DNA from: CAXBES01 sp963974915
Lineage (GTDB): Bacteria > Bacteroidota > Bacteroidia > Flavobacteriales > Flavobacteriaceae
NCBI GenBank assembly: GCA_963974915.1
Contig: CAXBES010000003.1
Coordinates: forward strand, 62,001-126,000
DNA: 64,000 nucleotides
Direction: 5' to 3'
Every line of letters starts with the position of its first letter. The stretch's first letter is position 1. Positions 14,076 to 22,684 of this stretch are shown piece by piece. Made by a program: the position numbers and the translations under genes. Under the pieces are notes generated by a model that saw only the letters and a list, made by a program, of their open reading frames with translations, searched no databases and was not told the origin of the DNA.

Positions 14076-15314
14076 ATGTTTTCACTTTTTAGAGAGAATG
14101 TGCGAATTGCACTCGATTCCATTAGAACACAGTTACTTAGAACAATTCTAACCATCGTGATCATTGGGATTGGGATCTGGGCTCTAGTAGGGATCTTAAG
14201 TGCGGTTAAGGCGGTTGAAAACACAATATCAAGCGATTTTGCTTCCATGGGTTCAAACACATTTAATATTCAGCGGTATGAATTTACGGTGCAGCGTCGC
14301 GGCGGAGAACGCGAGAAGATCAACCCGATAATTTCATATAATGATGTTCGTGAATTTATAGATAAATACGACTATCCTTTTACCAAAACATCTGTTTCAT
14401 TTCGTGGAACCGGAACCGCCGAAGTAAGATATGAAAGTAATAAAACCGATCCGGAAGTACAGGTTTATGGCGTAAATGAAAACTATCTTGAAAATACCGG
14501 GACTGAGGTTGAAATAGGTAGAAACCTGAATGTTTTCGACGTGGAAAACAACAATAATGTATGTTTAATTGGTGCCGATTTTCTCACTTCCCTTTTTGAA
14601 AATGAAGATCCCATTAATAAAACGATCAGTATTCGTGGGGTAAAATTTAAAATTGTTGGAGTTCTGGAGTCTAAAGGTGCAACTTTTGGAAACAATCAGG
14701 ATCTAAAAGTGTTGATCCCTGTACAAGTGGCACGTGGAATTTTTACCGATCCTAACATCAATTATAACATCAGCATAAAAGTTAACGACAAAGAATTGCT
14801 GGAAGCCGCACAGGATGCTGCGATCGTTACATTTAGAAACGTGCGAGGGTTGAGTCCGGTGGAGAAAAATAACTTCGGAATAGAACGCAGCGATGACCTA
14901 ATCAACAGAATTGGTGCCATAACAGGGTATTTGGAGGCTGCGGCATGGATTATTAGCATCATTACCATCCTGGGGTCGTCCATTGCCCTTATGAATATCA
15001 TGTTGGTTTCGGTTACAGAGCGTACGCGGGAGATCGGGGTTCGGAAGGCACTTGGTGCAAAACGATCTACCATTTCAATGCAGTTTTTTATGGAAACCAT
15101 CGTAATTGGACAGTTTGGAAGCGTATTGGGTATTATCCTGGGAGTATTAACCGGACTCGCTTTTGCGAAAGTATTAGATTTCGACTTTACTTTACCTTGG
15201 GCAGCAATGATTTGGGCTACGATTATAACCTTTATCGTTGGAGTGATCGCAGGTTCTTATCCTGCTACGAAAGCCGCCAGATTAGACCCTATTGAAAGCT
15301 TGAGATACGAGTGA
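14076..15314 (+). CDS. ABC transporter permease, MacB/FtsX family
   Basis: A 412-residue membrane protein with MacB architecture. TM1 lies at about residues 23-43 (TILTIVIIGIGIWALVGILS), then a large periplasmic core domain of ~230 residues, then three TM helices: about 287-309 (AAAWIISIITILGSSIALMN), 338-360 and 372-394. The cytoplasmic coupling segment is VTERTREIGVRKALGAKR, the family signature, and it ends PIESLRYE. Such permeases pair with a MacB/LolD-type ATPase to drive envelope export or lipoprotein release; none is adjacent, so the ATPase must be encoded elsewhere. The stop codon touches a heptamer array. Confidence 0.92.
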   Translation: MFSLFRENVRIALDSIRTQLLRTILTIVIIGIGIWALVGILSAVKAVENTISSDFASMGSNTFNIQRYEFTVQRRGGEREKINPIISYNDVREFIDKYDYPFTKTSVSFRGTGTAEVRYESNKTDPEVQVYGVNENYLENTGTEVEIGRNLNVFDVENNNNVCLIGADFLTSLFENEDPINKTISIRGVKFKIVGVLESKGATFGNNQDLKVLIPVQVARGIFTDPNINYNISIKVNDKELLEAAQDAAIVTFRNVRGLSPVEKNNFGIERSDDLINRIGAITGYLEAAAWIISIITILGSSIALMNIMLVSVTERTREIGVRKALGAKRSTISMQFFMETIVIGQFGSVLGIILGVLTGLAFAKVLDFDFTLPWAAMIWATIITFIVGVIAGSYPATKAARLDPIESLRYE

Positions 15315-15315
15315 T

Positions 15316-15441
15316 TGGAAGTTGGGTGCTGGGTGCTGGGTGCTGGGTGTTGGGAGCTGGGTGCTGGAAGCTGGGTGTTGGGAGCTGGGTGCTAGGTGCT
15401 GGGTGCTGGTAGTTGGGTGCTGGGTGCTGGGTGCTGGGAGT
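15316..15441 (+). repeat. heptamer array 1, consensus TGGGTGC
   Basis: Eighteen contiguous 7-bp units without indels: TGGGTGC nine times, with variants TGGGTGT, TGGGAGC, TGGAAGC, TGGAAGT, TAGGTGC, TGGTAGT and TGGGAGT. Positions 1-3 and 6 are nearly fixed; positions 4, 5 and 7 vary. It begins one base after the stop of the ABC permease. No T-rich tract follows, so it is not a terminator. Confidence 0.92.
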
Positions 15442-15496
15442 CGGAATATAGTAATATTTGATGCCTTAAATTGCGCTTACTGTTACAGAAAACTGA

Positions 15497-15973
15497 TTAC
15501 GCTCCTCCAATTATTTTATGGAAAAATTCGTAAAGTTCTCCTTTAGTAATTACCGAACCTTGTTGAATAAGTTTAAAGATATCTCCATTTTTATCTTCAG
15601 AATATTCTTTTGCTGAAGTAAAGAATTCAACCTCATCTGAAGCATAATTTTGTTGAAGCCAGGCATAGCCATCTTTAGTCGTGATATCGATAGAATCGTT
15701 GTTGATCTTGAGTCCGATAAGCCTCATCTGCACATCCTCCAATTTAAACAGAAAGAGTTGTTTAGCCGAAATATTTTCCAGATACTTGGCTTGAGTAAGG
15801 GCTCCTTCCCAAACGAGGTCACTAAAGATATCGAGTTCTTCTTCGGCTACTTCGGGTTGTTTTTCCTTAATGGTTTTCCATTCTTCTCCTGTAATGGACT
15901 GTGTAGCCAAAAAGTTTATAAATTCCTGGTGCAGCGCTTCAAATTGTTCTTTTGTAAGTCGAGAATATTTCAA
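15497..15973 (-). CDS. DUF6495 family protein
   Basis: A 158-residue soluble acidic protein conserved in Flavobacteriia: MKYSRLTKEQFEALHQEF, then EEWKTIKEKQPEVAEEELDI, FSDLVWEGAL and a C-terminal FFTSAKEYSEDKNGDIFKL. This matches my memory of the DUF6495 family. It contains no known catalytic motif, signal or membrane segment. It is the gene next downstream of rplI on the same strand but lies beyond the rplI terminator, so it is probably separately transcribed. Function unknown. Confidence 0.8.
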   Translation of the reverse strand: MKYSRLTKEQFEALHQEFINFLATQSITGEEWKTIKEKQPEVAEEELDIFSDLVWEGALTQAKYLENISAKQLFLFKLEDVQMRLIGLKINNDSIDITTKDGYAWLQQNYASDEVEFFTSAKEYSEDKNGDIFKLIQQGSVITKGELYEFFHKIIGGA

Positions 15974-16055
15974 TGTATTATGTTTAAATTTTTTGATTGA
16001 TGGATATTTAGACCTTTAGAGTATGTCCTTTTAACTTTACCTACTTTTTAAAATC

Positions 16056-16089
16056 AAAAAACCCTCCGAAGCTTTACGCGAAGGAGGGT
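16056..16089 (-). terminator. terminator of the rpsF-rpsR-rplI operon
   Basis: On the minus strand ACCCTCC (complement of 16083-16089) pairs with GGAGGGT (complement of 16061-16067) around a 15-nt loop, followed by TTTTTT. It lies 23 nt after the rplI stop. Confidence 0.9.
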
Positions 16090-16111
16090 GGTATTTATTT
16101 TAAGTAGAAAA

Positions 16112-16564
16112 TTATTTCGCTTCTGCTACTACATCGAAAGTAAAGTTTTCGATTACGTCTCTGTGGAAACGGATTGTAGCTTCGTATTGACCGGTACGTT
16201 TAATAGTACCTCCGGCGATAGCGATATATTTCTTTTCGATAGAAACACCTTCTTTTTCAAGAGCTTCAGAAAGATTTGCATTGGTAATTGAACCAAACAA
16301 TTTATCTCCTTCTCCGGTTTTGGCAGAAATTTTAATTTCCAAACCGTTAAGTTTATCGGCTTCAGCTTGTGCTTCTTCGATTACTTTTTTCTCTTTGTAA
16401 GCACGTTGCTTTAATGTTTCGGCTAAAACTTTCTTAGCAGAAGGGGTTGCGAGTACCGCGTGTCCTTGTGGAATTAAAAAGTTTCTACCATATCCATTTT
16501 TTACAGTAACTAAGTCATCTGCAAAACCAAGATTTTCTACGTCTGTCTTTAATATAAGTTCCAT
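16112..16564 (-). CDS. rplI: 50S ribosomal protein L9
   Basis: A 150-residue protein with the L9 layout: N-terminal rRNA-binding domain MELILKTDVENLGFADDLVTVKNGYGRNFLIPQGHA, a long central helix (about residues 40-75, LAETLKQRAYKEKKVIEEAQ) and the C-terminal domain with GSITNANLSEALEKEG. It binds 23S rRNA domain V near the L1 stalk. Last gene of the S6-S18-L9 operon, 14 nt after rpsR, and followed by an intrinsic terminator. Confidence 0.97.
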   Translation of the reverse strand: MELILKTDVENLGFADDLVTVKNGYGRNFLIPQGHAVLATPSAKKVLAETLKQRAYKEKKVIEEAQAEADKLNGLEIKISAKTGEGDKLFGSITNANLSEALEKEGVSIEKKYIAIAGGTIKRTGQYEATIRFHRDVIENFTFDVVAEAK

Positions 16565-16578
16565 AATCTATCTGGTTT

Positions 16579-16875
16579 TTATTTTAATAAATCTGCTACA
16601 TAAGGCATTAGAGCCAAGTGGCGTGCTCTTTTAACAGCTACAGCGACTTTACGTTGGTATTTTAAAGAAGTACCTGTAAGTCTTCTAGGTAAGATCTTAC
16701 CTTGCTCGTTAACAAATTTCAAAAGAAAATCCGGATCTTTATAATCAACATACTTTATTCCGGACTTCTTAAAACGACAGTATTTTTTCGCTTTGTTCGT
16801 TTCTATATTAAGAGGAGTAAGATATCTGATCTCTCCGTCTTTTTTTCCTTTTGCTTGTTCTTGAATACTTGCCAT
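16579..16875 (-). CDS. rpsR: 30S ribosomal protein S18
   Basis: A 98-residue protein with the S18 core KKYCRFKKSGIKYVDYKDPD, then LLKFVNEQGKILPRRLTGTS and KYQRKVAVAVKRARHLALMP. The N-terminal extension MASIQEQAKGKKDGEIRYLT is longer than in E. coli but usual in Bacteroidota. S18 pairs with S6 on the platform of the small subunit. Middle gene of the operon, 3 nt after rpsF. Confidence 0.97.
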   Translation of the reverse strand: MASIQEQAKGKKDGEIRYLTPLNIETNKAKKYCRFKKSGIKYVDYKDPDFLLKFVNEQGKILPRRLTGTSLKYQRKVAVAVKRARHLALMPYVADLLK

Positions 16876-16878
16876 GAC

Positions 16879-17223
16879 TTATGCAGTTGTTTTTTTGTTA
16901 TCTCTTTGTCTTCTTCTTTCCGCCCATGCAATTGCATGTTTGTCTAGTGCTACAGTAAGATAACGCATTATACGCTCGTCTCTTCTAAACTCAACTTCTA
17001 AATCGTTGATCGCTTCACCTGGAGTGGTGTACTCGAATAAATGGTAAAAACCACTTTTTTTGTGTTGGATTGCATAAGCTAACTTTTTTAGCCCCCAATC
17101 TTCTTTGGATATCATCTTAGCACCTTTAGAAACAAGAATATCTTCGTATTTCTTAACTGTTTCCTTTATCTGTTCTTCAGATAAAACGGGATTTAAGATG
17201 AAAACAGTTTCGTAATGATTCAT
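16879..17223 (-). CDS. rpsF: 30S ribosomal protein S6
   Basis: A 114-residue protein starting MNHYETVFILNPVLSEEQIK, with the central MISKEDWGLKKLAYAIQHKK and FYHLFEYTTPGE blocks and the conserved RDERIMRYLTVALDK strand. The frame extends to 17319 but ATG 17223 matches the family start, and the promoter (17277-17307) and a leader hairpin lie inside the extension. S6 forms a heterodimer with S18, encoded next. First gene of the operon. Confidence 0.97.
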   Translation of the reverse strand: MNHYETVFILNPVLSEEQIKETVKKYEDILVSKGAKMISKEDWGLKKLAYAIQHKKSGFYHLFEYTTPGEAINDLEVEFRRDERIMRYLTVALDKHAIAWAERRRQRDNKKTTA

Positions 17224-17252
17224 AAAAAATCTATTAAAATTAATTGTATCAA

Positions 17253-17272
17253 CTCTGGCACCTTGCCAAGAG
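17253..17272 (-). promoter_or_regulatory. hairpin in the rpsF leader, candidate S6:S18 autoregulatory site
   Basis: On the minus strand CTCTTGGCA-AGG-TGCCAGAG forms an ~8-bp stem with one bulged T, 30 nt before the rpsF ATG and just after the expected transcription start. An S6:S18 complex is known to bind a leader hairpin of rpsF in many bacteria; whether this hairpin is that motif is an inference. Confidence 0.45.
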
Positions 17273-17276
17273 CGTG

Positions 17277-17307
17277 CAAAAGTACTATATATTTTGGTAT
17301 TTTCAAA
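17277..17307 (-). promoter_or_regulatory. promoter of the rpsF-rpsR-rplI operon
   Basis: On the minus strand TTTG (complement of 17304-17307), a 19-nt spacer and TACTTTTG (complement of 17277-17284) match the Bacteroidota consensus exactly. Confidence 0.85.
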
Positions 17308-17455
17308 CCCTATATACAAGAATGTTTAAATGATTTTATTTACACTCCTTTTCCTACAAAAAAAGATGAAACGTATAATTTTTACGTTAAATGTTAACAA
17401 AACTTGCATTTCATCGAATTTATAGTTATAATTGCTGTAAGAAAATCAGGAAATT

Positions 17456-18169
17456 GTGGATAAACCTTTACTTAAATGTGCTATTGTAGATGATTCTACA
17501 CTACAACGACTCTCAATTGTTAAACTCATTGAGAATCACCCATCTCTGGACTTGGTTGCCGAATACAACAACGCGATTGAAGCCAAAATGGGACTGGCGA
17601 CTACAGAAATAGATCTTATATTTTTGGATATTGAAATGCCAATTTTGTCGGGTTTCGACCTTTTAGACGATCTCACCCACAAACCACAGATCATTTTTGT
17701 AACAGGAAAAACAAAATATGCCTTTAAGGCATTCGATTATGACGCTGTTGATTACTTGAGAAAACCAATTTCTAAAGAGCGATTTTTAAATGCTGTTCAT
17801 AAAGCAATTACAAACTATAAGCTTAAGAATGATGAAGGGTTCGACGATGAGGATTTTATCTTTGTAAAAAGTAATCTTAAAAAGCGTAAGGTCTTCCTAA
17901 ACGAACTACGCTACATTGAAGCGCTTGGTGATTACGTGAAACTTGTAACAGAACACGATGCTCTGGTAGTTTTATCTACTATGAAAGCCTTTGAATCTCT
18001 CTTACCTTCTGAACGTTTTTTGAGAATTCACAAGTCGTATATCGTTAATTTAGATAAGGTTGAGCGTTATAATAGTAAGGTTATAGAACTTGACAAGGAA
18101 CAATTACCATTAAGTCGTAACCGAAAAGCAGATCTTGTTGAGGCCCTTGCCGCTACAATGCGCAATTAA
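17456..18169 (+). CDS. LytTR family response regulator (GTG start)
   Basis: A 237-residue two-domain regulator. The receiver domain starts LLKCAIVDDSTLQRLSIVKL; the phosphoacceptor Asp is in LIFLDIEMP and the conserved Lys in DYLRKPIS. The LytTR DNA-binding domain follows from residue ~140 (IFVKSNLKKRKVFLNELRYI, EALGDYVKLV, FLRIHKSYIVNLDKVERY). The start is GTG; no ATG precedes the conserved LKCAIVDD. No histidine kinase is adjacent, so it is an orphan here. It converges with priA, overlapping it by 4 nt. Confidence 0.93.
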   Translation: MDKPLLKCAIVDDSTLQRLSIVKLIENHPSLDLVAEYNNAIEAKMGLATTEIDLIFLDIEMPILSGFDLLDDLTHKPQIIFVTGKTKYAFKAFDYDAVDYLRKPISKERFLNAVHKAITNYKLKNDEGFDDEDFIFVKSNLKKRKVFLNELRYIEALGDYVKLVTEHDALVVLSTMKAFESLLPSERFLRIHKSYIVNLDKVERYNSKVIELDKEQLPLSRNRKADLVEALAATMRN

Positions 18170-20616
18170 TAATTATCAACATCTATCGTCACCTTCACGC
18201 TAGAAAAGTCTTTTATAGCGTTAAAACTTCGTTGCACCTTATGAATAAATTCTTTTGTTTTTGAAAGGGATTGCTGTTTCGGAATTTTCACCAAAATATT
18301 TGTTATAAAAAGATTTCTTATCCTTCCTACGGGAGGTTGCTCTGGGCCCAGCACATTCTCCTTTAATTTCATCTCTAATGCACGTCCGAACCACACCGAT
18401 GCGTTTTGCATCTTCGGAAAGTTTCTGTCTTTAAATACAATTTTGATTGTACGGTAAAATGGTGGATACTTATACTGGTATCGCTCCTCTATTTGCTGTT
18501 TGTACATTCCTTCAAAATCATTAGAACTCACTTGTTGCAGTATTTGATGGAATGGATTAAACGTTTGTATCAGCACTTTTCCACGTTTCTCAGTCCTGCC
18601 AGCCCTTCCCGCCACTTGTTGCAAAAGTTGATAACTACGTTCGTGCGCTCTAAAATCGGGGAAATTCAATAAGTTATCGGCATTCATGACCCCTACCAGT
18701 CTTATGTTCCTAAAATCGAGTCCTTTGGCCAGCATTTGTGTTCCAACCAGAATATCGATCTCCATGTTTTCCAGTTTTTCTATCAATTTCCCATACGCAT
18801 GCTTTCCTTTTGTTGTATCCTGATCCATTCTTGCAATAGAATGTTCCGGAAAAAGCGTTTTAAGCTCGGTTTCAATTTGCTCGGTTCCAAATCCTTTGGT
18901 ATCTAATGTTTCACTTCCGCATGCATTGCATGATTGTTGCATCGCCATATGATAACCACAGTAATGACAACGCAATTGATTCTTAAATTGGTGATAGGTT
19001 AAGCTCACATCACAATTAGGGCATTGAGGTGCAACCCCGCATGTGGTACACTCTACAACAGGCGAATATCCTCTCCTATTCTGAAACAGGATAACCTGCT
19101 CGCCATTGGCTAATGTTTCTCTTATTTCTTCCAATAGCCTATCACTAAAATGCCCCGTCATCTGTTTTTTGCGATGCTTTTCCTTGATATCCACCAACTC
19201 TATTTCGGGCATTAAGACATTCCCAAAGCGTTTTTTTAGTAGTGTAAGTCCGTATTTCCCAACTTCAGCATTGTGGTAACTTTCCAGCGATGGTGTAGCC
19301 GAACCCAACAACATTTTAGCCTTGTGGATCTGCCCTAAAACAATGGCACTATCTCGAGCGTGATAACGTGGTGACGGATTGTATTGCTTAAACGATGGCT
19401 CGTGTTCCTCGTCCACAATAATCAATTTCAGGTCTTTAAAAGGCAAAAACATAGAGCTTCTGGCGCCAATAATGATTTGCGCCTTTAACTTCCCTTCCAT
19501 TACATTATTCCATACCTCTACCCTCTCGTTTACAGAATATTTAGAATGATACACAGAAATCTTATCCCCAAAATAAGCTTGAAGTCGCGTTATAAGCTGT
19601 GTGGTAAGTGCAATTTCAGGAAGCATATATAGCACTTGTTTTCCTGCTGAAATAATTTCTTCGATGAGCTTAACATAGATCTCCGTCTTCCCACTACTTG
19701 TTACCCCGTGTAACAATACGACATCTTGCTCTTTAAAATTCTCTTTTATTTCTGAAAAAGCGTTGAGTTGCGATTCGTTTAGATTCTTAAGGGCGGAATC
19801 ACTATCACCAGAAAACTCTATTCTATCCTTTTGAATAAAATACTCCTCGAGAATCTGCTTATCAATTAAGGTTTTTATTGTTGAAGCAGTAGCGTTACTC
19901 TTCTTCTGAAGCTTTATTGAATCAATGGGTTTCTTCTCTTGTGCGTTAAGCATAAAGAGCGTCATTAATACCTCGCGCTGTTTAGGTGCTCTCGATAAGG
20001 TATCAAGGAGTGCTGTTAAATTTTCTTCGGAAGTATAAGAAGAAGCAAGTTTTATATATCGCTTCAGTTTTGGGGTGTACTGCTCATAGACCTCTTCCTG
20101 AACCGTAATGACTCCTTTATCAATTAACTGTTTCAATACCCCAACCACATTTTTCCTGTCCAGTATGGATCTAATATCATTGATATGCAAAGCCGATTGA
20201 TGTTGCAAGGCTTCATACACCAAAAATTCTTCATCACTAAAGTTAGATTCTTCAGTGTTGCCTTCCGAAGAAAGCGTTACAATAGTTTCACTCTCCAATA
20301 AAAAAGCACTTGGCAGTGCTGCTCTAATCACTTCCCCCAGAGTACACATATAATAGGTGGCCATCCACTCCCAATGTTTTAATTGAGTTGTTGTGATTAT
20401 AGGGGTTTCGTCTAAGATTTGATCAATGGACTTGGTTTCGTAAACAGGCGGACGATCTTTATAAACGGAGTAAACTATGCCTGTGTATATCTTCGACTTG
20501 CCAAACGGAACTGCAACCCGCATCCCTTGTTTTAAAAAGTGCGCCTCATCCTTGTTCACGTTATATGTGAAAGTCTGTTTAAGCGGTATTGGAAGAATGA
20601 CGTCTATAAAATACAA
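18166..20616 (-). CDS. priA: primosomal replication protein N' (PriA helicase)
   Basis: An 816-residue superfamily 2 helicase that reloads the replisome at stalled forks. The N-terminal 3' DNA-binding domain begins MYFIDVILPIPLKQTFTYNV; the helicase core has VLLHGVTSSGKTEIYVKLIE (Walker A), LIIVDEEHEPSFKQYNPSPR (DEEH box) and GTQMLAKGLDFRNI; between the lobes lie the zinc-ribbon cysteines CTTCGVAPQCPNCD and CHYCGYH/CNACGS. The QVAGRAGRTEKRGKVLIQT block is motif VI. Length is slightly longer than E. coli PriA, as usual in Bacteroidota. A terminator of the next operon lies upstream. Confidence 0.97.
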   Translation of the reverse strand: MYFIDVILPIPLKQTFTYNVNKDEAHFLKQGMRVAVPFGKSKIYTGIVYSVYKDRPPVYETKSIDQILDETPIITTTQLKHWEWMATYYMCTLGEVIRAALPSAFLLESETIVTLSSEGNTEESNFSDEEFLVYEALQHQSALHINDIRSILDRKNVVGVLKQLIDKGVITVQEEVYEQYTPKLKRYIKLASSYTSEENLTALLDTLSRAPKQREVLMTLFMLNAQEKKPIDSIKLQKKSNATASTIKTLIDKQILEEYFIQKDRIEFSGDSDSALKNLNESQLNAFSEIKENFKEQDVVLLHGVTSSGKTEIYVKLIEEIISAGKQVLYMLPEIALTTQLITRLQAYFGDKISVYHSKYSVNERVEVWNNVMEGKLKAQIIIGARSSMFLPFKDLKLIIVDEEHEPSFKQYNPSPRYHARDSAIVLGQIHKAKMLLGSATPSLESYHNAEVGKYGLTLLKKRFGNVLMPEIELVDIKEKHRKKQMTGHFSDRLLEEIRETLANGEQVILFQNRRGYSPVVECTTCGVAPQCPNCDVSLTYHQFKNQLRCHYCGYHMAMQQSCNACGSETLDTKGFGTEQIETELKTLFPEHSIARMDQDTTKGKHAYGKLIEKLENMEIDILVGTQMLAKGLDFRNIRLVGVMNADNLLNFPDFRAHERSYQLLQQVAGRAGRTEKRGKVLIQTFNPFHQILQQVSSNDFEGMYKQQIEERYQYKYPPFYRTIKIVFKDRNFPKMQNASVWFGRALEMKLKENVLGPEQPPVGRIRNLFITNILVKIPKQQSLSKTKEFIHKVQRSFNAIKDFSSVKVTIDVDNY

Positions 20617-20682
20617 GATGGAATGCTATTTGCCGAATTATTATGGTTTCTTAATTGAATTGCAGGATCTTCAAAGATAAAA

Positions 20683-20716
20683 GTAAAAAAGGCCATTCAT
20701 ATTATGAACAGCCTTT
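20683..20716 (-). terminator. terminator downstream of the DUF2147 gene
   Basis: On the minus strand AAAGGC-T-GTTCAT-AAT-ATGAAT-G-GCCTTT forms a long, nearly perfect hairpin followed by TTT. It ends the chalcone isomerase-like/DUF2147 unit. Confidence 0.85.
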
Positions 20717-20737
20717 CTTTTAATTTATAAACAAATA

Positions 20738-21169
20738 TTATTTTACTCGTTGCCAATACTGAGTTCTTCCCAATAAGGAAAATCCAATATATCCCCGAAC
20801 CTTTAAGGTATCTGCTTTTTCGAGTTCTATATAACATTTATACTCTTTCCCTGTTTCGGGGTCTAGTACGATACCATCGTTATATTCATCACCGTCTTTC
20901 TCAAGATCTTTAATAAACACAAGTCCTACAAGGGGTTTGTCCTTATTCTCACCTGTACAGTTCTTACACTTTGCATCTTCCGGAGCCTTGGGATCCAGAA
21001 CCTCAACTATCTTTCCATATACTTTCCCGTTCTCCTTGTAAATGGAAACTATGGATTTAACCTCTCCTGATTTATCATCGATGGTCTTCCATTTTCCGAA
21101 TACATCCTGAGCATTCACAGAAGTGAAAGCGAATAGAGTAATGAATATAAACTGAAAAACACGTTTCAT
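20738..21169 (-). CDS. DUF2147 domain secreted protein
   Basis: A 143-residue exported protein: signal peptide MKRVFQFIFITLFAFTSVNA then DVFGKWKTIDDKSGEVKSIV, IYKENGKVYGKIVEV, CKNCTGENKDKPLVGL with a CxxC pair, and GKEYKCYIELEKADTLKVRGYIG. This order is diagnostic of DUF2147, a lipocalin-like beta-barrel of unknown role. It sits 9 nt after a chalcone isomerase-like secreted protein and probably shares its transcript. Confidence 0.9.
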   Translation of the reverse strand: MKRVFQFIFITLFAFTSVNAQDVFGKWKTIDDKSGEVKSIVSIYKENGKVYGKIVEVLDPKAPEDAKCKNCTGENKDKPLVGLVFIKDLEKDGDEYNDGIVLDPETGKEYKCYIELEKADTLKVRGYIGFSLLGRTQYWQRVK

Positions 21170-21178
21170 AAATACAGA

Positions 21179-21742
21179 TTATTTCCCAAGCATTGCTTTT
21201 TTAAGCTTACTATCGGCCGGATCGTTTCCTAACCAGATGCCAAAAAGCGCCTTTTTAAAGTTCATTCCGCTAATAGTTCCTAATTCTTTTCCATTTTTAT
21301 AGGCTACTACTCCCTTCCCTTTTTGGTATGTAATATCGAAGGTATCATCCTCAACGATCTCTGCACTAAAGAAGCCAATAAATTTTTTAATTTCCGATTT
21401 TAAAGGAGCTGTATTTCCGCCCGTAGAAGCTTCAAAACCTTCTTCCACTGCCTCACTCATAGCTTCACTGGAAACAAATCCGGAAGTGATCACTAATTTA
21501 ATAGCCATCGTTTCATCGGCATTCATAATTGCTCTGGCATCACTAGACTTTTCATTTAAATAAAGTCCTGCAGAATACAACTTAAGCACCATTGCTTTCT
21601 TACGAATTCCGGCACCATTAAGGGATAAAGATTCTCCTCCAAAATTCACTGTGTTAGGAAGCGTAACAGCTCCAACCTGAGTTTGTGCAACAGTCATATT
21701 AAAGGATACCATCGCTACAGCAAGTAATAATAAATTTTTCAT
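21179..21742 (-). CDS. chalcone isomerase-like domain secreted protein
   Basis: A 187-residue exported protein: signal peptide MKNLLLLAVAMVSFNMTVAQ then VGAVTLPNTVNFGGESLSLN, GIRKKAMVLKLYSAGLYLNE and a central SEAMSEAVEEGFEASTGGN. This is the chalcone isomerase-like fold (PF16036 type), which in bacteria is not a flavonoid enzyme; fatty-acid binding has been suggested for related plant proteins. End of the protein: GISGMNFKKALFGIWLGNDP-like segment with the conserved GIWLGxxPxD. Upstream partner of the DUF2147 gene. Confidence 0.88.
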   Translation of the reverse strand: MKNLLLLAVAMVSFNMTVAQTQVGAVTLPNTVNFGGESLSLNGAGIRKKAMVLKLYSAGLYLNEKSSDARAIMNADETMAIKLVITSGFVSSEAMSEAVEEGFEASTGGNTAPLKSEIKKFIGFFSAEIVEDDTFDITYQKGKGVVAYKNGKELGTISGMNFKKALFGIWLGNDPADSKLKKAMLGK

Positions 21743-21760
21743 TTTTTTGTTTAAATTAAA

Positions 21761-22684
21761 TTAGTGTTTAGGTTTATCTTTCAGACGTTGTAGGGAAATG
21801 TTTAATTCAAATCCCAGCAACAATAAGTTCGCATTAATCCAAATATATAACATCATTATTAAAAGTGCACCAATAGAACCGTATAACTCATTATAACTTG
21901 AAAAATCATTTATATAGATTCCGAAGAAATAAGTAGTTAGTAAAAACAACAAGGTAGTTACGACCGCACCAATGGAAAAGAATCGGGATTCTTTGCCTTC
22001 CTTTGTACCAAAGTAATAAAGCGTTGCGATTATGATATATATCATAAAGATAAAGACCGTTATTTGTAAGAACGAAATCCAAAAAACATCGTTTGTTAGA
22101 TAGTGACTTCCCTTTAAGGAATTTATAATATACTCCCCGTAAAAGATCACCACAACGGTAGTGAGCAACAACAATGCCAAAATTATAGAGACAACCAAAG
22201 CCACAAAGTACTGCCTAAAAAATCCTCTATTGATGGTAACATGAAACGAATACTCGAAAGCACTAAAAATAGCATTTACACCATTAGCGGCAAACAATAT
22301 CGACAGTAAGAAAACCAATGAAAGTAACCCTCCTCGTGGATTTACCGCAATATCGGCAATTACAGGATAGAAGAATTCGGTTGTTTGAGGCGGTAATAAA
22401 CTTTCAATAAAAACAAGGAATCTGGTTTGAAACCCCTCAACCGGAACATAGGGTATTAAATTCAGAATAAATAACAGAAAAGGAAACAGAGCGACAAAAA
22501 AACTATACGCAATTGAACTCGCTCTGGAGCCAAAAGTCCCTTTAATAATACCATTGATATAAATTTCGAGCAGATCGTAAAGCGAGAGTCCGTTGAAACC
22601 GGGCAATATAACCCGTTTAAAGAGTTTCACTAAACTGCGAACAACGGGTATTTTATTTAATTTCTCTTCAACCTCAACACTCAT
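21761..22684 (-). CDS. YihY/virulence factor BrkB family inner-membrane protein
   Basis: A 307-residue integral membrane protein with about six TM segments. The conserved block IKGTFGSRASSIAYSFFVALFPFLLFILNL is the YihY signature region (broken here into its first and second halves: GSRASSIAYSFFVALFPF and LLFILNLIPYVPVEG). Later GGLLSLVFLLSILFAANGVN and YIWINANLLLLGFELN complete the family pattern. Once called RNase BN by mistake, the family has no settled role. Start codon directly adjoins the nadC stop, so the two are coupled. Confidence 0.93.
   Translation of the reverse strand: MSVEVEEKLNKIPVVRSLVKLFKRVILPGFNGLSLYDLLEIYINGIIKGTFGSRASSIAYSFFVALFPFLLFILNLIPYVPVEGFQTRFLVFIESLLPPQTTEFFYPVIADIAVNPRGGLLSLVFLLSILFAANGVNAIFSAFEYSFHVTINRGFFRQYFVALVVSIILALLLLTTVVVIFYGEYIINSLKGSHYLTNDVFWISFLQITVFIFMIYIIIATLYYFGTKEGKESRFFSIGAVVTTLLFLLTTYFFGIYINDFSSYNELYGSIGALLIMMLYIWINANLLLLGFELNISLQRLKDKPKH

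Noticed and set aside
15322..15546. 74-codon frame rich in Gly, Cys, Trp and Val
   Set aside because: It is a direct readout of the TGGGTGC heptamer array. Period-7 DNA stays open in several frames by chance.
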